DNA from: Ilyonectria destructans
Taxonomy: Eukaryota; Ascomycota; Sordariomycetes; Hypocreales; Nectriaceae
Direction of reading: 5' to 3'
Assembly: GCA_020740775.1 (NCBI GenBank)
Contig: JAHEWK010000011.1
Span: forward strand, 496,001 to 560,000
Length of the DNA: 64,000 bases
The notes beneath the pieces are model-generated. The model made no database searches, had not been told where the DNA came from, and was given only the letters and a program-made list of their open reading frames with translations. Positions within the stretch are counted from its first letter, which is position 1; every line of letters begins with the position of its first letter. A program made the translations under genes and the position numbers. Of this stretch, positions 44,317-54,350 are shown piece after piece.

Positions 44317-45821
44317 TCACTGACCCATCTCGGCAACTCTGTCAGCAATGGCCTTCTGCTGGTAAATCCACTCGCGACGATACAATCTGACAATCTGGTC
44401 TCTGCCTCGTGGGATGTCGTTGGTAATCCGGCACGCCATGTAGTTCTCGTACGCCATCTGGGTTGGCACATGGTCGACGTAGCCTTCTGGACCGACAGCG
44501 TCGATGGCTTCGACAACCTTTCTCAAGTCCCGCATTTGGACGGCATAAACCTCCAACCCCTGCGACACCGTTGGAGAGTTAGACTCACCCTCCTCGGCAT
44601 CGATCAATCCTCCGAGGGTTCTGAGGAGACGGGAGTATGGGGTGTGGAGGTACCCAGCCTCGGTAGTCTCTTGCATGGCCGCCCTGAGCATGTCTCGGAC
44701 AGGGACAGGCAGAGGGCCATCCTCAGAATTGCGCATGGCAGCTCTGAGCCGGTCCAGGACAGGACACGCAACCTGAGTTGGAGTTTCCCACACACGGCGG
44801 TCATCCGTGCGGCAGATGACTGCGAACTGAAGGAACATGGCCAGCACGGCAGGGTCTCCCATCCAGACCGGATGCGTCAGGAGGATTGACAGTTGAGCCC
44901 AAAAAGTCTGCCCCCATACTGGCGAGACCAGCACATTCGAGGAGTAGTTTATTGAGTTGCTGGGAGTCTGCTCATACATAAGCTTTCGCAGCGGTGTGAT
45001 GATGGAGAGGGGGGAGCATCGGAACTTGCGCAAGCAAATCTTCCAAGTGCCCATCGGTCGTAGGTAGCCCGACGAAGACAGGGCCTGGTTCTCGGGAGAC
45101 TCATCCCACTGCCTCTCCAGCTCAGCGTCGGCGATCTCTGGAGCGATGAGACCATCTAGATCGGCTTCCTCAAGCGGTTTCTTGACGGTCTCGAGGACCT
45201 TGATGGACTGGTCACGGACATCGAGCAGGTTTGTCTTCAGGGCGTACCACATCGCTTTTCGGTACTCCGTTTCGTCCTTCGTCATCTCTCCACCCTTTGA
45301 TCGCTTTTTTGGTGGTTCGGCCTTGGACAAGTCGTGGTCGAGAGAGGGCAACTTGGGAGGCGATTCGGCAGGGGGTTGGGCAGGCTCAGGCAGGGCAGGC
45401 TCAGGCAGGGGATTCTTCCTGGGACGACCACGGCCACGCTTGGCGGTGGTAGTTTCTGGTTCAATGTTAGATACGCGTCCGGTGAGGAGTTCAGAGAGGG
45501 ATTCTAGGGAACATCTTGCGACGAGGCGAGGGCTGCATCATCCACAAGAGCTCACGAGAAGACTGACCAGGAAGAATACCAGAAGGCTGGCTCGAGGCTC
45601 CGGGTTCGGCAGGCTCAGGCAAGGGAGCCTTGCGAGGACGGCCACGGCCACGTTTGGCAGCGGTCCCTGTGATTTGATGTTAGATACGCATTCAGTGAGG
45701 AGTGAGAGGAGTGCCGAGAGAACAGCTTTCGACGAGGGAAGGGCTGCATTGTGCACAGGGACTCGCTAGAAGGCTCATGAGAAGACTCACTAGGGGTCGG
45801 TTCAGCCACAGTTGGGGCCAT
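44317..45821 (-). CDS. Orphan gene F: double AT-hook protein
   Basis: Three exons on the minus strand, 45791-45821, 45568-45666 and 44317-45455, total 1269 nt (422 residues), with unusually long introns for this window (124 and 112 nt). Exons 2 and 3 each start with an AT-hook, AAKRGRGRPRKAP (residues 14-25) and TAKRGRGRPRKNP (48-59), so the hook exon was duplicated; both introns end in a TCTAAC branch motif. After a Pro/Glu linker and a KKRSK basic patch comes a helical domain of about 340 residues (WYALKTNLLDVRDQSIKVLE, RRVWETPTQVACPVLDRLRA, TVSQGLEVYAVQ, QMAYENYMACRI) with no named family. AT-hooks bind the minor groove of AT-rich DNA, so a nuclear chromatin role is likely. A broken copy lies at 55.9-56.5 kb. 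Confidence 0.82.
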
Positions 45822-46634
45822 CTTGATCGCTCGAGGTGTGGACGCTGATGGCGGGTGGTTCAAGATGCGAAATTTTCAAAGACCAGTAGACGCTGCTGCC
45901 TGCTCACAATCAATTTTGCGATTATTTGAAAGAAACAGTTTGTGGCCGGACAGGTTCCATGGCAGTGAATCATGATTCCGCTGCCACTTGACATGGAACC
46001 TGGCGCACGGTTATTGAGGCAGCCAGACAAGAGGCCAAAGCCAGCGCTGCGATCTGTCGAATCTCAAACACGACAGTCGAGACGCGCGGGTGACGGTGCT
46101 CTCGAGTATGCTAGGCGCGGGATCGATGCACAAATGCAGGAATCTTAATAATTAGAAGATGTTGGCTCATTTTAGCCTTCACCTGTGTCTTGACTATTGT
46201 GTCAGCCGTGAAACAAACTCAGACAAACCTGGGCTCGGTGTTGTTTTCGGCGAGAGGGCGTACCCGGCCGAGGAGCGCGGATCTCAGGACTGGATCGCAA
46301 AGTTGTACGTGTAGAATATGTGCACGAAATTCATGGATCCCATACTAGCATGGAGGGCACAACATCATCACCGTGTCACTACGAACTTGAGAATTTTCGT
46401 GAAGTTGCTTTATTGCTTGTATCTGCCAACTTCCTTTGTATTGCAAGTATCCTTGCCACCTGTCGGGTCCATCACAACATGCATCAACCACAACTGCCAC
46501 GACCCAAGCGAACCCATCTCCGACCGTGTTCCAAATTCTTCAACCGCGTCGTGAACCATCGCAGGAAACAGCCGCCACCTGGGCCTCGAGTTGTCGCAAG
46601 GGTGCTGGGGCTCTTCATGGCCACCAGACACAGC
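45822..46634. other. Spacer carrying duplicated 3' flank of gene I
   Basis: About 46360-46634 matches the 3' flank of gene G (41985-42230): shared blocks include GGCCATGAAGAGCCCCAG, GTGGCAAG and ACAAAGGAAGTTG, all on the minus strand. In G the first block is still coding; in I it lies after the stop. No other gene is seen. Confidence 0.5.
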
Positions 46635-47093
46635 TTAATGGCGAGAGATGCGAAGCCGGGAGGTAGAGTATCCAGGCCTGGCCGTGACGTCCACGCCCAC
46701 GAGGGTCTTTCCAGCACGCAGTTTCGCATCATCCCCGTCGAGGATGGGGAACAATGCCGTCTGCACATCAGAATCGCCAATCATGGTGGCGATCATGTCG
46801 AGACCTTGTCGCAGGGTGTCCTGGTGCCCAGTCTTGATGAAGTAGCCGCCGCCCGGGACCTCTCTGATGACGTCCTTGGTTGGGACACTGCCACCATCCT
46901 CAATGATAGCCTTGACAACCGCGTCGGAGATAAAGACGGGGGCGTCTCCTCCCTCGAGCAACCCTCCTTCGCCGGTCTGCTCGCCTGTGGCACCTGGGTT
47001 GCCAGCAGACTGGTTCTCAGACGAACCTCCATTTCGGGGGCCCAGAGGAACAATGTTGATACCAGTAGCGGGGTCTGGGCGTCGGAAAGGCAT
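46635..47093 (-). CDS. Orphan gene I: VPLGPR-FKTG protein
   Basis: Intronless, 152 residues. The N-terminal half is Gly-rich and holds INIVPLGPRNGGSS, matching SVPLGPRDGGFS in gene H. Residues 78-152 are the FKTG domain (VPGGGYFIKTGHQDTLRQG, then TALFPILDGDD and TLVGVDVTARP), shared with genes E and G. Compared with G the protein stops about 15 residues earlier, since sequence after the stop still encodes SGGHEEPQ in another frame. No signal or membrane segment. Function unknown; the shared modules put it in the same family set. Confidence 0.7.
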   Translation of the reverse strand: MPFRRPDPATGINIVPLGPRNGGSSENQSAGNPGATGEQTGEGGLLEGGDAPVFISDAVVKAIIEDGGSVPTKDVIREVPGGGYFIKTGHQDTLRQGLDMIATMIGDSDVQTALFPILDGDDAKLRAGKTLVGVDVTARPGYSTSRLRISRH

Positions 47094-48079
47094 CTTGTAG
47101 AAGGGGAGGATGTGTGTGTTTGTGGTTGTGGTGGTTCTTGAGATGTTTTTGTGGTGGTGTGGTGTGGTGGTGTGGTGCGGTGGTGAGGCGGTGGTGATGT
47201 GAAGGAGGAGAAATTTTCAAACTTGGCAACAAAGTCTGCGTGCTAAATATGATTTTCTTTTACCACCCGTTCTGTGCGTTGTGCGTTCCAGTTATGTGAC
47301 CGCCTGAATTCATTGTTGTGTATCAAACGAGGTTTCGCCGATCTCCGTTGGCTGTGAATCATGACTTGGTTGCCGACTGGAAGTTGCTGAACCGCCCAGT
47401 CAACATCTGACGGTTCCATACTCAACACCGCCACTGTCGTTTCAGGCCTCACATCAGAGATTCAATCCAAGAGCGGGGGCTCTTCTTCTTCTTGACCACT
47501 TGAGACGCTGTCCCTAGGAGGCTTGCTGCTGGCTCCCTGGTCTACGCTGCGCAACATCTCCTGGCTTCAAACGCACTGTTACAGGTACGGAACGCGTTTG
47601 TTATTGTGGAATCTCGCCGCGCCGCGCACGCTGAATTTCAGTGAATGATCCCATCCCGCCTTGCCTGTAGCCACTCCACCCCAACTCTTACGACGTTCAT
47701 AAACCTCGCGTCAATAAGGGTAACACCGAGCGTGAAAAAGCTTCACCGCCCAGTGAGCTCTCTCCTCCTATTTCTGCATGCTGTATCTCTCCGTCCTTCT
47801 AAGCTGTTGCTTGTTCAACTCTAACGTCGAACAATAGATGCCACGATCAAGTGCGACCGTTTTCGTCCCTCGAAGAAGCGACACCCGATCCTGGGCTCGA
47901 GCCTCAGTCGAATACTCTTCCTCCTCTCCGAATTCTCCTCCCACTTCGAATCCTCTCTGAAACCTCCTCTTCTTCGAAACTCCTCCTCTCCGAAACATAC
48001 TCCGACTACAGCTTCTGCCCCGGAGCTTCCTCTTGTCACTTTCCCGCATCGACTCAGAGCGACCCAAGCACGGCTGGAC
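47094..48079 (+). other. Gene E leader with probable 5' coding extension
   Basis: From 47838 to 48079 the frame of gene E has no stop and reads A-T-I-K-C-D-R-F-R-P-S-K-K-R-H after an AG acceptor preceded by TCTAAC, the same exon start as the AT-hook exons of gene F. Ser/Pro-rich sequence follows. The true first exon was not found; a CCCAGTGAGC donor-like site lies near 47750. Upstream (47094-47640) is the gene I promoter and nothing else recognised. Confidence 0.45.
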
Positions 48080-49120
48080 ATGGCAACACAAGCGGCCAAG
48101 GCTGAGCTAGAGGGAGTTGACACGCAGTGGAACCAGATGCGCGACTTCGAAGTCTCCCGTGCCCTGGATCCCAAGGTGTCAGACCTGGAATCTCGTGTGT
48201 CTGAACTTGTGCACGAGCTGGAGGCAGCCCGGCACGACGCCAATGTCAAGGCCATTGATTCCGCCGCCGAAATCACCAGGCTGGAAAGCGTCATTGAGAG
48301 ACAGCGCAGGGATGACGCCTCCCTCGATCACCGGGCTGAGGATGGTGGCCGACGGGATGAACTCGCGGCTCCCACACGGCAGTACCCTGGCGGCTACTCC
48401 TTCAAGACTCGGAATCTCAACGACATCGTGCAAGTTGCTGGGCAGGCAGCCCTGAATAGCGAGGACGGGTTGGTCGGAGGGTGGGTTTATCCCATTGACC
48501 AAAAGGTCTGGGCTCGTTGCCGACAGAAGGAGATCGCCATCCGGGCTCTGCAAACTACCTCGGTCTCTGGGATGATGAAGGATCACGTGGCCACCGGACG
48601 ACGCATCGAGGAGGTCACCGATGATATCGAGGATGAGGATGTGGACGAGCCGGTGCCGCGGCCTGTGGATAGCAATCCTGGCGCGAAGCTCCTCTCGGAG
48701 TTCCCTTGGTCCACTCGGGTTGCCATTGAAAGGCAAGCAGCCCCGAACCCGCAGGGCGGGAGAGCCCCGGCCCAAACGGCATCCAATCCCAAGCCCAAGC
48801 CTCTACCAGAGGCTCTCTTCGCTGCTCTCCGCGCGCATCGTGCAAGCGCGGTCAAGGCCAATCCAGGCATCTTGACCGAGGGCTTCCGAGCCGCCCACCG
48901 CGACGAAGCGCAGAGGCATGCACTGCCACTTGTCAACGGATCGGACCCGGCCCCTCCCCAATCTCTGGGCCTTGGTGATTTGGATGCGATGGACAACCTG
49001 GAAGGAGCCCAGGGCGGTCGGGGGGAGGTGTCCCTCCAGGATAACTCCAGTGTGCCTGTTAGCCACAGTCGGGAGTTCGACCAGGAGCAGGGCAGTGACC
49101 ACGAAATGGGTGGCCAGTAG
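48080..49120 (+). CDS. Orphan gene E: coiled-coil protein with FKTG domain
   Basis: At least 346 residues from the ATG at 48080; coding probably extends upstream to 47838. Residues about 1-85 are a coiled coil (DLESRVSELVHELEAARHD, EITRLESVIERQRR). Residues about 102-175 are the FKTG domain (YPGGYSFKTRNLNDIVQVAG, then GGWVYPIDQKVWARCRQKE and ATGRR). After that come an acidic stretch (VTDDIEDEDVDE), a basic/Pro region (ASNPKPKPLPEALFAALRAH) and an acidic Gln/Ser tail. No signal or membrane helix. The mix of a dimerising helix with the shared domain suggests a scaffold for the family, which is inference. Confidence 0.75.
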   Translation: MATQAAKAELEGVDTQWNQMRDFEVSRALDPKVSDLESRVSELVHELEAARHDANVKAIDSAAEITRLESVIERQRRDDASLDHRAEDGGRRDELAAPTRQYPGGYSFKTRNLNDIVQVAGQAALNSEDGLVGGWVYPIDQKVWARCRQKEIAIRALQTTSVSGMMKDHVATGRRIEEVTDDIEDEDVDEPVPRPVDSNPGAKLLSEFPWSTRVAIERQAAPNPQGGRAPAQTASNPKPKPLPEALFAALRAHRASAVKANPGILTEGFRAAHRDEAQRHALPLVNGSDPAPPQSLGLGDLDAMDNLEGAQGGRGEVSLQDNSSVPVSHSREFDQEQGSDHEMGGQ

Positions 49121-49491
49121 TTGGGCAAATGGAAGATTGTGTACAATAAAGGATGGGCGAAATGACAGAGGATGGATTATCGTCACTTGCGCTGTGAAAG
49201 TGATTGTCCATGTTCGCCAATGAATATCACAAGCATCCCAGTGTATCCCATGCCGTAGTTCCACCTAACCAAGCCGAGATGTCCCTACCTCAAGACAGCA
49301 AGGTCGGTCGTGTCTGATGGGTGATCCACTTGCCAGTTGTCACAGAGGTATTTCAGGCCCCCAGCGTCGATTCCAACCACACAAACAACCCGAATCAAGT
49401 GAGAGTTCTCCGCCTACTTCGAGCTCACTTCAACTTCACCCTTTCACCTCTGTCAACACACACACACACAACCACACCACACAACGGCAAA

Positions 49492-49719
49492 ATGACAGAG
49501 AGAGTCAAGACAACGCACATCCTCAAGATGGAGGGAAAGGAGGCGCCTCAAAAAATATACGCCGACTTCACGCCCGCTGGTGAGAGCGGGAAAAGGTTCC
49601 CTGTGTCTCCTGGGGACGTTGACCCCACGAACATCGAGTCCCGGCGTACCCACATGAACGCCTTCTTTCTGTACATGTTTCCCGAGACCAAAGAGGCCAT
49701 TTTGGAAAAGAATTGTTGA
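49492..49719 (+). pseudogene. Orphan copy D: truncated PGD-DPTN gene
   Basis: 75 residues: IYADFTPAGESGKRFPVSPG, then DVDPTNIESRRTHMNAFFLY and MFPETKEA match the N-terminal domain of A, B and C almost residue for residue, but a stop follows shortly after. In the next frame the sequence continues as ELLIACKWSIGL and a further hydrophobic stretch, resembling the next helix of the family (LRLLAIESACRS in C), so a frameshift probably broke it. It is the only member on the plus strand. A (CA)n run lies at 49457-49470. Confidence 0.65.
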
Positions 49720-50202
49720 TTGCCTGCAAATGGAGCATCGGGCTCCAACCGGCCATCACCACGTGCTGTTCTTCAGTAGTCGTAGCCCTCCAGATGGCAT
49801 CCAACACAGCCGGGTAGCGCGTAACTGAATGGTGCCTCGAAGAATGTCGCGCCATGAAGTAGGCCAGGTAATGGTCGTAGAAGAGGATGGGGAGCCCTTG
49901 CTGAAAGACGAAGGGTCCTGGGCGTCACTGCTTACTGTCTGACTTTGGTTCTGGTATCATTCGGCGGCCTCTTCCTCCCTTCAGCATCCAGATCTCAGGA
50001 TGCTGGGTCGAAGCATGCAGAATGAGGAGATATCAAGGTCTGGGTCTTCCCTTGTAGAATTCCATGGCAGTCACAATGGCACAGTCAATTGTTGAACACT
50101 TCTTTCTTTGTCTCCCACGCCCATTACTCTTGTACGTAAAACACTAGGCCATTACTGACCTGCCAGCGACTCCAAGTCGCTGTGGTCAATCTCATCCTCG
50201 GA
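49720..50202. other. Convergent spacer
   Basis: Decayed continuation of copy D to about 49835, then 3' flanks. No gene seen. Confidence 0.45.
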
Positions 50203-50803
50203 CTAACGCGCGGCCTCACCCTTGGCCTCACCCTTGGCCTCATCCTCAGACCCATCCTCAGCCTCACTCACGCCATAATCCACTGGGCCCATATCTATAT
50301 CTTCGAGCTCATCGATTGGTGGGATTATCCGTTGGATCCTAGCAATACGGGCGGCCTTAAGCCACTCGTCGTAGGTCGCGGACCTGCCATCCTTCATGTC
50401 GTCGTGTTTGGGACGATACGCGGCCCAAGGCCACTCGGGCGTCGGATAGCCCTTCTTATCGAGTTCCTTGACTGTGCAACTGTTAGACAAGTCGACCGAT
50501 GTGGGATAGCAACGTACACCAGTCAACCCAGTGCTTGTGGTCGACAGCATACTCGAAAGCCGCCCTCCCAACAATGGTGAGATTCCACTGGTTCATTGTC
50601 TCACACGCCAGCGTACTGGCCTTGTCATGCATTTGAACCAAAGCGGACAGTGGTGCGTCTGGCTGCATGTAGCAAAAGAATGCGTTCATGTGAACACGGC
50701 GGGCGATGATGTCTGTGGGATCGAGATCACCAGGCACCAAGTAGAACCTCTTGCCAGTCTGCCCTGGCGGCGAAAAGTCGGCATAAAAGCGGCTGGAAGG
50801 CAT
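50203..50803 (-). CDS. Orphan gene B: PGD-DPTN protein, short form
   Basis: Two exons on the minus strand, 50518-50803 and 50203-50471 (donor GTACGT as in gene A), total 555 nt (184 residues). N-terminal domain: FYADFSPPGQTGKRFYLVPG, then DLDPTDIIARRVHMNAFFCY, then helices ending FEYAVDHKHWVDW. After the intron: PTPEWPWAAYRPKHDDMKDG and RSATYDEWLKAARIA, close to gene C. It ends in an acidic tail with GEAKGEAK repeats and lacks the FKTG-like end of A and C. The open frame continues upstream of the chosen ATG without homology to the other copies. Divergent from gene J, with 401 bases between. Confidence 0.75.
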
Positions 50804-51204
50804 CGTGCGGTCGTGGATGGACGCGTAGTTGGTTGCGGTTGTGATGGTTGTGGGTGCGATGGAGAAAGTTCGAGCGATGGAGAAATCTCGAGCGATTGCA
50901 AGTTTGAGACGTTGTTGTGTAATGAACAATGTTCTCTGAGCTGTCACCTGAGTTCCAGCGAATTTGGACGAGTTCTATCCAGGACGTTTGGGTTCCAAAC
51001 GGTGGGCATCTGTCAACAGCTGTCAGGTAACATGCCCCTCACATGCATCTCACTCGGCGTCAAAACTGCGGACTTTATCATCACAACTTCACCATCGCGT
51101 CCAACTCCAGCCTTTTTCTGGCAACTGAACGACAAGATCAAGGGTAACTGTTACTGTTTTTTCCCTGCCCCCAGTTGAACTCACCGCTAACCTGAACAGA
51201 CAAC
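50804..51204. promoter_or_regulatory. Divergent promoter of genes B and J
   Basis: 401 bases between start codons. It contains repeats of GAGCGAT(G/T)G and GAGAAA(G/T) near 50860-50900. No defined factor site is recognised. Confidence 0.35.
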
Positions 51205-53412
51205 ATGTCTGCTTCCACCACCAACGAGACTCTCGACGCCATCGCCCACTGGGCATCCTCCTCCGATCCTGTCGTCTTCCGTCACCTCCGTGTCAGCCAC
51301 GGGGACTTCACCCATCCCAGTGTCCGGCAGGCCATCTGGAAGTCGGTCACCAAGCATAAAGATCATGTCATCTTCGTTGGGTCCAAGATGGAAACCGATG
51401 TCGCCAAAGACGATACTTGGGACTCGAACTCGGAAAGTCCTCCGACATTCGCGACTTACGTTGAGTTCGTCGACCTGCTCGAAAAGAATCGAGCAAAAAG
51501 TGGCAAGGGCCCTGAGGCCTGGAAGGAGGAGTGGCAGTCGGATGGTTGGATTCTGCCAAGCCGCGTCCTCATCATCATGTCGATCGAGCCTCAGATGCCT
51601 TGCGAGTGTGCCCTTGCCCTCGTTGCTGCGGTCCACTGGGCCATGGACATTGCTCAACGAAAAGACGCCCGCGCCCGGGTGCTGACAATGTCCCCAGAGG
51701 AGGAGGCGCTCGCGCTCATAAGTCTCCTTGAGTTGTACTCTGTTCCGTGGGCCACCCAGGTTGACATGAGTGGTGCATTGCCCAAGGGGTATCGGACTGT
51801 ATGCGCAGACCCCTCGGAATTGGCCAGGCAGGTTCTCTTCAATCTAACGCCGGAGCCAACCGAGAAGGACATAATCTTGTGCTTTCCGCCAGACGAGCGC
51901 GCCTTTTCGCTTGGGGCTCACTTCCAACGGCTCAAAACCTTAGGTGGGTTGGACAAGGCTTGGGTCGAGTCCCTGTCAAATTACTTGCCGACGACTGAGT
52001 TGGTTCGTTCCACTTTTCGATCCCACATCGCCCCGGGCCACTTGGTATACATGAACAATGGGTTTCGTGCTCCATGTGGAATCGATGGCTTCGACCGAGT
52101 GCACATTGTCTTAGGGTCCACCGACATGAGGCCCGTCTTCGACGCTGTCACTGGTCAGATCACTTTGACGGAGCTCTCTCTATCGCGAGACGAACGACTG
52201 GATCAAGTGTCTTGGATCGGCAGAGCAGACTGTCTCCCGGAGAACATATTCGTCTACCTCGATACCCAGCACCGCACGGTGGAGGAGTTTGTTGATGCGG
52301 GTCAAACGCGTCGTCGGCTACAAGTTTCCAACCACCAGCTGGGTGGCTTTCTTGGTGCCTTGGCAGGTATTTCGCACTGGGGCCTTGATGTCTTTCAGGT
52401 CGCTGAGCAGTTCGTCCGCGAGAACTTTGCCTTGCGTGAGATGGCAACTCGGATGACGCGTCAGGGGATCCTCGTTCGGTCGTCGGACTCGATATACAAC
52501 GGCCTGACCCTTGGCATGCGTGACGATGAGCCACGAATCTTCAAGGCAGTGCTACCCATCCTCAACTACGACCATCGGTTAGCCTACTTCCTAGCGCGCA
52601 GTTCCTCGAGTGGTCTCCTCCGGCACCTCAAGGTACAAGTAGCGGCTGTTATGTGCGTTGGTCCTCACGACGTGGTCAGACTTCAGGACGTGGCCGGGAA
52701 GACGGCCGCCGAGGTCATTCCGACCCTCATTAATGCTTGTTGGGGATGCACCCGACATATGGCAAGGAAGGGCGCCATTTGGCTCATGTCAGGTCTCTGG
52801 AAGCGGATGGCCAAAGAACATGGCAGCTTTCAGTCGGAGGGATGCCAACAAAGCATGGGACTTCTCATTTCCGACACGGATATTTCTGTAACCGCCCTGT
52901 GTTCACTTGAAGTGGTCAACATCATCACGGCCCTCAACGATGCACTCTCTGACCTCGACGTCGCCAACTGGACGAAGGCTATAGCCAAGGAGACCAAGGA
53001 CCTAGACCTCGTCGAGTCGCAGCAGTTGGAGCTACAGCGCGACTTGTTGTATGCATACGCGTACCAGCTTGCTGGGTCCGTTATGCATCGCGGGCTTGAA
53101 GCAGGCCCCCTGCTGCTCACTCATGATATTTCGACACGGAAGATGTTATACGCCAACCTCACCTGGCTGGACTCCATTCTCGATACCGCGAGACAGTCTG
53201 AGAAGAAACCCAACTGTGTTTTTGGCATTTACCATTTCTTGAGCCGCGAAGGAAAGGATGTCGGGTTCCAGGACTGGACCTGGATCCCCACTCAGCTGAT
53301 CCGTGATTGGGACATGGTCAAGAAGGAAATGGGCACACTTCACCAATGTTTGTCCGGGAATCTTCGTCCAACCAAGAACTTTGATGAAATTGAGACGGAT
53401 CCTTCCCAATAG
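51205..53412 (+). CDS. Gene J: DEAH/RHA helicase-like protein with lost catalytic motifs
   Basis: Intronless, 735 residues. The layout follows DEAH-box helicases with motifs decayed: residues 127-170 (IEPQMPCECA...ARVLTMSPEEE) sit where DEAHERS...VIIMSAT is expected; 221-247 (KDIILCFPPDERAF) where gILVFLPG-type motif IV lies; 281-294 (VYMNNGFRAPCGIDG) where ATNIAETSLTIDG lies; 307-325 (DMRPVFDAVTGQITLTEL) matches the K..YDP.TG..SL strand; 333-342 (DQVSWIGRAD) replaces QRAGRAGR; 376-397 (NHQLGGFLGALAGISHWGLD) matches the E-I-x-R-T-N-L ratchet helix start; 404-490 matches the HA2 winged-helix region. No P-loop GKT is seen. It should not hydrolyse ATP and may act as an RNA- or partner-binding scaffold. 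The C-terminal third could be an OB-like region. It is the only large gene in the orphan array. Confidence 0.7.
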   Translation: MSASTTNETLDAIAHWASSSDPVVFRHLRVSHGDFTHPSVRQAIWKSVTKHKDHVIFVGSKMETDVAKDDTWDSNSESPPTFATYVEFVDLLEKNRAKSGKGPEAWKEEWQSDGWILPSRVLIIMSIEPQMPCECALALVAAVHWAMDIAQRKDARARVLTMSPEEEALALISLLELYSVPWATQVDMSGALPKGYRTVCADPSELARQVLFNLTPEPTEKDIILCFPPDERAFSLGAHFQRLKTLGGLDKAWVESLSNYLPTTELVRSTFRSHIAPGHLVYMNNGFRAPCGIDGFDRVHIVLGSTDMRPVFDAVTGQITLTELSLSRDERLDQVSWIGRADCLPENIFVYLDTQHRTVEEFVDAGQTRRRLQVSNHQLGGFLGALAGISHWGLDVFQVAEQFVRENFALREMATRMTRQGILVRSSDSIYNGLTLGMRDDEPRIFKAVLPILNYDHRLAYFLARSSSSGLLRHLKVQVAAVMCVGPHDVVRLQDVAGKTAAEVIPTLINACWGCTRHMARKGAIWLMSGLWKRMAKEHGSFQSEGCQQSMGLLISDTDISVTALCSLEVVNIITALNDALSDLDVANWTKAIAKETKDLDLVESQQLELQRDLLYAYAYQLAGSVMHRGLEAGPLLLTHDISTRKMLYANLTWLDSILDTARQSEKKPNCVFGIYHFLSREGKDVGFQDWTWIPTQLIRDWDMVKKEMGTLHQCLSGNLRPTKNFDEIETDPSQ

Positions 53413-53673
53413 ACGCGTCACTTGCCAACGGCAGCCGCAATGCGAAAGAAATTGTCGAACACTACCTGTAATAATAAAGCAAGTTCACCCCGCAAGTCTC
53501 AAATTCAACGCGATGAAGTTGTGCTCTCCATGTTTGTGTGAGGTTTAATGATTTGGTACACATAATCTACAGGTACAACTTTAGATTCCAGTCCTGAGAT
53601 CCGCGCTTCTCGACCTGGTACACCTTTTCGCGGACAGAACACCGGGCCCTGCTGCTTCTCTGATCGTGACATA
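53413..53673. other. Convergent spacer of J and C
   Basis: Untranslated flanks; the word AGTCCTGAGATCCGCGC here recurs inverted near 46270. No gene. Confidence 0.4.
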
Positions 53674-54350
53674 TTAAGGGCGGTAACACACGTTTACATC
53701 CAGCTCTCCAGAAGGGCTGAGCCCAGCGAGATGGTTAAGAATCTCGACCACAGCTTCTTCGCTCCCAGCCTTGTAGGTGAAGCTGAGGTTCTCAAGCGTC
53801 AGGCCGTCCGGCATAGAGTCAGAGTTCTCGGTGGTGTCTGGGTCGGCGGTGACTGTGTCGGCAGTGTTTGTGGCGACAGTTTTCGGATCGGTGGTGCCTG
53901 TGTCGGCGGTGTCCGTGTTTTGGGCCTTGAGCCACTCGTGGTACGTCTCAGATCGACCATCCTTCATGTCGGTCGGATTGGGGCGATATTTTGCCCATGG
54001 CCAGTCCGGCGCTTGGCCAGAGTCTCGATGTTCGCTAACTATACGGTTGTTAGTCAGGACAATCTAACATGCGGAGGGAACTTACAGCTGTGAACCCAGT
54101 GGGTCTGGTCGACCCAATACTCAAAGAACAGGGCACCAATATGCTGGTGACCCTTCTTGGAGATGGACCTGCACGCCGATTCAATGGCCAACAGGCGCAA
54201 TCCTTCGAAGTGGTCCTTGGGGGCCTCCGGGAACATGTACAGTAAATAGGCGTTAATATGTTCCGCCCGACTCTTCGAGTTCGTGGGATCAAGATCCCCG
54301 GGAGACAAGTCGAACGTCTTGCCACTTTCGCCAAATGGCGAAAGGTCCAT
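53674..54350 (-). CDS. Orphan gene C: PGD-DPTN protein with FKTG-like C-terminus
   Basis: Two exons on the minus strand, 54086-54350 and 53674-54038, total 630 nt (209 residues). N-terminal domain: LSPFGESGKTFDLSPGDLDP, then TNSKSRAEHINAYLLYMFPE, then helices to FFEYWVDQTHWVHS. After the intron: PDWPWAKYRPNPTDMKDGRS and ETYHEWLKAQ (close to B), a Thr/Asp repeat tract (TADTGTTDPKT), then ENSDSMPDGLTLENLSFTYK and AGSEEAVVEILNHLAGLS, which align with gene A. The intron position is conserved with A and B. The starting methionine gives a shorter N-terminus than the other copies. Function unknown. Confidence 0.78.

Noticed and set aside
44245..44889. A 214-codon plus-strand frame over gene F
   Set aside because: Antisense to a three-exon gene whose AT-hooks and splice sites fit; no domain in the plus frame.
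46320..47141. A 273-codon plus-strand frame over gene I
   Set aside because: The minus strand carries modules shared with H, E and G; the plus frame has no such support.
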